DNA from: Epichloe hybrida
Lineage: Eukaryota > Ascomycota > Sordariomycetes > Hypocreales > Clavicipitaceae
Assembly: GCA_019022495.1 (NCBI GenBank)
Contig: JAFEKR010000009.1
Span: 1,364,001-1,428,000, forward strand
Direction: 5' to 3'
Length of the DNA: 64,000 nt
Below the pieces are notes generated by a model, which saw only the letters and a list, made by a program, of their open reading frames with translations, did not search any database and had not been told where the DNA came from. Below are positions 57,271 through 64,000 of the stretch, piece after piece. The first letter of the stretch is position 1, and each line of letters begins with the position of its first letter. The position numbers and the translations under genes were made by a program.

Positions 57271-59258
57271 ATTGTTTGTAGTGTAGTTAGTGTAGTTTTT
57301 AGGAAAAATTTGTATTTGTAGTGTAGTTTTTTTTTTCTTGTAGTTAGTGTAGTGTAGTTTTTTTTTTTATAGTGTAGTGTATTGTAGTTTTTTTTTTTTT
57401 GTAGTTAGTGTAGTGTAGTTTTTTTTTTTTATAGTTAGTGTAGTTACTAACTACACTCACTACAAAAACTACAATGTAGTGTTAGTAAAAAAAAAGTGGG
57501 CCTTTTTATTATATAATGTTATTATAAGGATTAAAAGAAAGCTAGTTATATAGAAGCTTTTATTATTACCTATTTTACTTAATTAGTTATAGAATTTATA
57601 ATATTTACTTTTTTGAAAGAATTTTACTATAACTAGGGTTATTTATAATATTATACCTTTTTAATAATACTATTATACTTATTACTTTATTTTACTAATA
57701 TAACTTTAAGAAAAACCTTCTAATTATTTTATTTACTATTATTATTAATTATTTTATATTATTATTATTAATTTAATTAAAAAATACCCTAAACTAATAT
57801 AATTAAATTAAATTAGAAATCTAAATAAATATATAAAAGTTAATAGAATATATACTTAGTACTTTAATATTATTATTAATATAATAAGAACTTAAAAAAA
57901 GCTTAAACTATTTATTTACTATTTAAACTAATTAAATATTACTTTAAGCTTTATAATTCTAAAGCTTTAAGAAGTTATATATAGTAACTTTATATATCTT
58001 ATTATAATAATACATAAAGAAAGAATATAATAGACTAATATTTATAATTTATTAATAGATAACTAATAGTATTATTTTAATTACCTTATATAGCTTAAAT
58101 AAGCTATAAAAAATAAGTTTAACTTGTTTTTAAAAATAATACTAGCACTTAGTTTTATATAATATATTATACTTATTATAAAAGCTTTAATAACTTTTAT
58201 AACCTTAATTACTATTATTACTATAATTACTATTATTTTATATTTATTATTATTTTAAAAAAACATAAAAGAGAAAACATTTTTATAATATTAATATTTT
58301 TAAAAACCTTAAAATACTAAGTTATTAAAAACTATAGCTTTTACTATAGTAATTTACTTATAATTACTAGTATTTATATTTAAGTTATTTATTTATTATT
58401 TATTTTTATTAAACTTTAACACTAATAATATTATAAGTAATCTTAGTAATCTTAGTAATCTTAGTAATCTTAGTAATCTTAGTAATCTTAGTAATCTTAG
58501 TAATCTAGTAATCTTAGTAATCTTAGTAATACTAGTAATCTTAGTAATCTTAGTAATCTTAGTAATACTAGTAATCTTAGTAATACTAGTAATCTTAGTA
58601 ATACTAGTAATCTTAGTAATACTAGTAATATTAGTAATATTAGTATTATAAGCTATTATAAGCTATTATAAGCTATAATAAGATATAATAAGCTACTTAT
58701 ATTAAGTTTACTAGTAGTTTTTTATAGTTTTTTTAAAATAAGTAATAATAATAATTTATAGAAATATAAAATAATTTATAGAAATATAAAATAATTTCTA
58801 GAAATAGTAAATAATATAATAAAAAGGTTTTTCTTTAAGTTATATTAGGGAAATAAAGTATTAAGTTAAATAGTATTATTAAAAAAGTATAATATTATAT
58901 ATAACCTTACTTAGTTATAATAAAATTATAAAAATAATATAATATTATAAATTCTATAACTAATTTAATAAAATAGGTAATAATAAAAGCTTTTATATAA
59001 CTAGCTTTCTTTTAACCTTATAAATACTAATAACTAATAAAAAGTCTAATACTACATTTGTAGTGTTTGTAGTTAGTGTAGTTTAGGAAAAAAAATTTGT
59101 AGTGTAATGTATTATAGTTTTTTTTTTTGTAGTTAGTGTAGTGTAGTTTTTTTTTCCTTATAGTTAGTGTAGTTTATAGTGTAGTGTAGTTTGTAGTGTA
59201 GTTACTACACTACACTACAAATACTACACTACACTACACGTTTTAGTGCAATACTCTG
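57271..59258. mobile_element. Foldback-like element with long inverted arms and GTAGT-rich ends
   Basis: The outer ends are low-complexity GTAGTGTAGTTAGTGTAG repeats mixed with T runs (57271-57480 and, inverted, 59050-59245). Inside them, 57500-57775 reads as the reverse complement of about 58755-59030: GGTTAAAAGAAAGCTAGTTA and AAGCTTTTATTATTACC occur in both, giving arms of about 500 bp. The flanks carry an imperfect direct duplication (TCTATGGGCAAAGT at 57257-57270; TCTATGGGTAATGT at 59259-59272) inside the gag of the second gypsy element. The central loop is AT-rich with no coding frame. A DNA foldback or TIR element fits best; the class is uncertain. Confidence 0.72.
58436..58650. repeat. 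9-bp tandem array (TAGTAATCT)n
   Basis: More than 20 units of TAGTAATCT with TAGTAATAC and TAGTAATAT variants, in the loop of the foldback-like element. The order of variants suggests block duplication toward the right end. Confidence 0.93.
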
Positions 59259-60599
59259 TCTATGGGTAATGTGAAATAAGAGCGTTGCCTCTTTTTTTTA
59301 AAGTCCTAACCTTTTTTATTATTTTAGCCTAAACCTATTATAACCTCCGCTTTCTTACCCTAGCCTTATAGTTAGCTCTAGGTTATTAGGATCTCTTAAC
59401 TAATTATTTGCTTCCTTATAGCGTTATTTAAGCTATTTAAAAAGATTATAATTCTTAGATATACAGGGATTTCTTTAGGTAACTTAGCTTTTACCTTATC
59501 CTAGGCTTATATAAAGGATTAAAATAATTAGCTATTCTTCTACCTAAGATTTAGTAGTAACCTTATTACTTCTAAGTGTCTTATACTTATATCTATTATT
59601 TTAGTTTTTAACTATTCTAGGAAATCTACCTAGGTAATTAATAAATAATTTATATGCCTATCTATAGCTATATAACGTATTTACTATTGCTTTATATTAC
59701 TAGCTAGGTAGCTGCTTGCATACGCTACCTTAGTTATATTATCCTTAAAGGTATAGTGGTTTAATTTAAATAGTATGTTTAAGTTTACTAAGAAATTCTA
59801 TAGGCTTTTATACGTTTCCCCTTTATATATAGGTATTTTTATCTATATTTTAATAAGATTACCTTACTATATAATTACTACTATATTACTATAAACTATA
59901 GGTAAAATTATAGCTAATGTTTAAGGGGTAATTATAGGTCTAGATTAAGGGGTAATTATAGGTCTAGTTTAAGGTCTAGCTAATCCTAGATTTACCTTAA
60001 GCTCTTTAATTTACGCCTCTATCTATAAGACCTTTTATCTTCTCTAAAGGTAACGTAGCTTAGATTATATAACCTTATAGCGTTACTATAATGCCCTTTT
60101 TTCTTTAGTTATATTATCTATACCTTCACCTAAATTAGGATTAAGTAGCGTTTATTACACCCTATTATTTATAGTTCTAGATTATAAGGGTTTTTTATCT
60201 TTCTAATTATCTATAGCTTTATTATTATAAGGTACTAGCGTGTTTCTTATAGATCTTTAGAGTATTAGCTATATAATAATCTAGCTAATAGTTTATATCC
60301 TTAAAAAGGTTAAGAGAGATTAATTTATTATAGCTTACACTAAAAGGTTAAGAATAAAGTAATAGCTAAGACTATTATAGTTATTACTAGATAAATACTA
60401 GCTAGGGGTAGGTACGTGAAGGTTTTAATCTCTAACCTAGTACTAACAATATGCGCTATCTTTAATAAATACCTCGCTTTATAAGCACATAGCTATCTCG
60501 TAGCTAGCTAGCCTCTTTGTTATCCGCATGGCCTAAAGGTTCTCTAAAGACCCGCTTCGATGAACATCCTATCTTTGACCTCTGCGCTCCTGACATAAG

Positions 60600-63500
60600 G
60601 ATTAGGAAGTTAGGAAAAACTCTAAGGATAATATTAAGAGATATCTAAAGGAAAACCTATAAGAGAGATTAAAAGCTATAAGTTAAAAGCTAGAGAAAAG
60701 GGAGAAAAGTAGTAATATTATTATTCCCTTATAGAACCTAATAAATAACTTACTTATAGTAACTCTAGGAGAGAAAACTATAAATATATTATTATTTATA
60801 TACTTATAAAGCTCTTAACCTTTAAGGGAAGTTATATATTTAACTTTAAATACTATAAATAGCTCTAAAGGGAATTAGAATATAGTTATCTATAATTCTA
60901 GAGCTAATATTTATATTTTTAATAATATTTATTAGTTTAAATAGTTTAAGTTTAATAGAACTATTATAATAAAGGTTAGAGCTAGAGGCATAATCTATAT
61001 ATTCTTAGGATAAGGACTAGTCTATATATCTATTATAAATCTAGTATTATAAAGACTAAGAAGGATTATAGTGTAAAGTGCTTTACTAATTCTAGAATTT
61101 TATGTAAACCTAGTATTAGTAATAATTCTAATAAAGGCAAGGATCTATTAGAACTAGAAGAAAAGCTTCTTATTCTAAGGAAAGTATTCTATTACTAAGC
61201 TTTATAATATTAATAAGCTTTATATATTATCTATACTCTTAGATAACCTAAAAAAGGCTTACGCTATAACTAGTAAAGCACTAAGGCTACCTATAAAAGG
61301 ATATATAAAGCTTTAGTATTAATAATATAGTTATCTAGGTAAGAAAGCATTTATAGAGATTATAAACACTACCCTTAGTATTAAATTAATAAGACCTAAG
61401 CTTATAGAGTATAAGATCTATGCTATAGGTAAAGCTAAGCGCTAGAGATTATAGGTTACACTAGAAGGGCTTCCTTAAGGACTTAGATATAGCCTTTTAG
61501 TTAATCTAGAGTATTATAACTCTCCTTACTAGAATAGTGATTAGTATTAGTGTGTTTTTATATACCTTATAACCTTAATGCGTTTCTTCTATTTATTTAA
61601 AACTAAAGATAGAATTTATAATAGCTTTTATATAATAATAGCATTTCTATATATATAATTTAGGGTTTAACTATGCTTTTTATATAGTAATATTAAAAAG
61701 GCTTTATTTATAGAGAGTATAAGAGATAAAATAGCCTTTACTAGTATTATAGTTTATAATTTAGCTCTCTTAATACCTAGTTAAAATAAAAAGGTAAAGA
61801 GATTTAAGGGGGTAGTTAAGTAAAAGGCTTATATATTAAGCCTTAAAGCTTACCTTTCTTTAGAACTTAATAATAAAGTCTTTAATATAGTAGTTTATTT
61901 ACTAAATAGAATACCCTTTAAATATTATAGGAATTAGGTTATACCCTATAAACTCTAGTGAAATTAGGTATAGAAAATAGTCCTAGTCTATTTATAAATA
62001 TTAGAGGTTTAAAAGCCTTTAATTATATATCTATAAGCTTATAGATATAAGGCTTTTCTAATAATAATAAAGGCTCTAGAGCATGTTAAATCACACTATA
62101 TAATACTATAGTTAGAGTAAAAAGCTTATATTAAATACCTTATTAGTTATAGAGGTAAGTTATAATATATTATATAGGTACCTTTACTTTATAATTATAA
62201 GGTTATTATATTAGCGTGTGTTTAGTTTAATAAGAACTCCTTCTTTAAGCTAGAAGAAAAGCTAGAATTAGCTTAATAAAAGAAAATATTAATAATTAAG
62301 TTACTTAAAGAGCTTAAAGCTAAAGACCTTAATAAGGAGATTAGTTAAGATCTTATTAGAATAAAGCTTAAAGAGAATAATCCTATCTCTTTACTATTAG
62401 CTATAGGCTAGGAAAATAAGTAATTTAAAGTAAAAACACCTCCTTATATAATAGGGGATAAAGAGAACCTTTCTAGTGCACTTTTAACCTCTCTTAACTT
62501 CTCTTAGAAGGCACTAGTTACTATAGAGAACTTAAAGCTTTAGGTATAAGTTAATAATACGCTATTTTATAAGATTAATAAATTTATAAGTAAGGTAATA
62601 GCTAATTATATAGTAACTACTATAAAGACTAGTAAATTTACTATAAAAGGTAGTAAGGCTATAGAGAATTATAGTCCTTATAATAATAGTATTAATATAA
62701 ATAATATTATTACTAGGAAATATTAAAGAAAGGAAATAAGGAAAGCTAAGTAAGTATAGTTTTCCTTTACTTTCTTAATAGTGTTCTAAGGAACTTAATA
62801 TAGTTTACGTATTAAAGATATGCCTCTAGAACCTATATATTATTATTAGGCAATAGCCTTAGTGTATTATAACTACTAAAAGGAAGTAATTATAAAGGAG
62901 CTTTAAAAGCTTTAATCCTTAAACTACTAGGAGAATATACTAGATAAATTATTTAATCTTAAGGAAATTATTAACCTTAGATAGGTTTTTAAGTATAAAA
63001 CTAATAAAAAAGGTATTATTATAGAGTTTAAGGCTTAAATAGTAATCTAAGGTAACTAATAACTAAAGGATAACCTTAATAACTATGCTACTACGCTTAC
63101 TTTATAATCTCTATATATACTACAAGCTATTTACTACGCTAATAATCTTAATATATGTTAATATAATATTTAAAATGCCTTCCTATATATAGAACTTAAA
63201 GAACCTATTTTCTATAAGCCACTAGAGGGTATAAGTATATAAGGTTATCTCTAGAAGATAACTAGAGTATTATATAGGCTATAGCCCATAGGAAGCTCCC
63301 TAATAATAGTTTCTATACCTAATGTAATTCCTATTAAATCTTAGCTTTATCTAAGGGAAGGAAGACCTATATATCTTTATAAAAGGCAGATTTATCCTGT
63401 TTTTCTATGTAGATAATATTATAGTGCTATTTCTAAACGGATTTAAAGTAGAATTTAAAGAGCTATATAAGTAATTAATAAACAGTCTAGATATTAAAGA

Positions 63501-64000
63501 CTAAGGCAATTTAAAGTGATTCCTAGGCATTAAAATCATTAGGAATTATAATACTAAAGAGATATAGTTATTATAGGAATCATATATTTAAAAGATAGCT
63601 TAGAAGTTTATCCCTAATATTATTAATAATAATTTAAAGAGCTTAATTATAATACCTTTAATGATAGCTATGATTATCCTAAATAATAGTAAGGCTACTA
63701 ATAAAGAGATTAATTACTATAGAGTAATTATTAGCTCTTTAGTCTATTTTTATATTATTAGAAGACCTAATATAGCCTTTATAGCTTTAAAGCTAGCCTC
63801 CTTTATAATAAACCCTTTAATAAAGCATATTAAGCTTATAAAGGCTACTCTAATATACGCTTAGAATATAAGGAAGCTATATATTTAATACTTAGGAGTA
63901 AATAGCTTTAACACGCTCTTCTCTAGTACTAATGCCTCTCTTAGTAATAACCCTAATACTTAGAAATTAATATAAGGCTATATCTTTATTATATATAAAG
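60600..64000 (+). mobile_element. Ty1/copia retrotransposon F, runs off the right edge
   Basis: Plus-strand copia remnant. The protease region (VIYNSRANIYIFNN near 60890) is followed by GAG-pre-integrase, integrase, a Lys/Glu-rich linker (62250-62600), and RT (VFKYKTNKKGIIIEFKAQIVIQG near 63000, then YNIQNAFLYIELKEP near 63170). Only a short C-terminal stretch of gag precedes the protease, so the 5' end appears truncated near 60600. RNase H begins near 63650 and the 3' end lies outside the window. Confidence 0.78.
60880..64000 (+). pseudogene. Copia F pol remnant, partial
   Basis: Read through TAG/TAA stops at expected Trp and Gln positions. One short frame is still open at the right edge (63661-63864), spanning the RNase H approach (YYRVIISSLVYFYIIRRPNI; family Y...VGSLMYLAxxTRPDI). 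The RT core is recognisable but disabled. Confidence 0.75.

Larger units (their letters stand above)
52745..60450 (-). mobile_element. Ty3/gypsy chromodomain element (second), split by a foldback element
   Basis: Minus strand, gag at the right. Gag-like sequence (about 60300-59280) continues after the foldback insertion into a CCHC-like knuckle (CYKYRKPRHAIL near 57215), RT (about 56200-55700), RNase H, integrase (about 54300-53500) and a chromodomain (about 53130-52990). LTR ends were not resolved, so both borders are approximate. It is not the same copy lineage as the element at 32671: orientation and sequence differ. Confidence 0.75.

Noticed and set aside
58436..58650. Telomere or subtelomere repeat
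   Set aside because: The unit TAGTAATCT is not a telomeric TTAGGG-type repeat and lies within an inserted element.

Overview
The window reads as filamentous ascomycete (Pezizomycotina) DNA, most likely a Sordariomycete and plausibly Hypocreales. The genes carry short introns (54-98 nt, one of 265 nt) with GTNNGN donors and CTNAC-type branch points. Repeats are saturated with C-to-T / G-to-A transitions and TpA, the signature of repeat-induced point mutation (RIP). The genus cannot be told from the sequence alone.

Two compartments meet at about 20.0 kb. Positions 1-19,996 are gene-rich with normal base composition and hold six conserved eukaryotic genes: a 5'-truncated vacuolar TRP cation channel (YVC1, +); the PP2A/TOR regulator TAP42 (-); DNA topoisomerase II (TOP2, -); an APSES/KilA-N DNA-binding protein of the Xbp1-like family (+); the TFIIH cyclin H homologue CCL1 (-); and a BAR-domain membrane-curvature protein (-). 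They are housekeeping or signalling genes, not an operon or cluster. YVC1/TAP42 and APSES/CCL1 are convergent pairs, and TOP2/APSES is a divergent pair across 2.5 kb.

Positions 20,006-42,585 are one stratified transposon. A Mutator-like (MULE, Hop-like) DNA transposon of about 2.96 kb, with 124-bp terminal inverted repeats and a perfect 9-bp target duplication, was hit inside its transposase gene by a Ty1/copia element (copia A, 21,768-41,384, TSD ATACT). Copia A was later hit by a second copia element (copia B, 23,108-29,884, TSD GTAAT) and by a chromodomain Ty3/gypsy element (32,671-39,231, TSD CCTTA). All coding regions are RIP-degraded. In all three LTR pairs the mutation load falls from the inner to the outer edge of each LTR.

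Positions 42,595-44,158 are a short island of unmutated sequence. It holds a 784-bp Tc1/mariner-like element (TA target duplication), which itself contains a 12-bp minisatellite and a nested 266-bp MITE, also with TA duplications.

Positions 44,159-64,000 are a second RIP-degraded block: copia C (-, one LTR found); a gag/protease/integrase fragment of copia D (-) with a hairpin-rich leader and a 41-bp minisatellite; a chromodomain gypsy element (-) split by a roughly 2-kb foldback-like element with roughly 500-bp inverted arms; and copia F (+), which runs off the right edge. No intact transposon gene, CRISPR array, confident tRNA or rRNA was seen.
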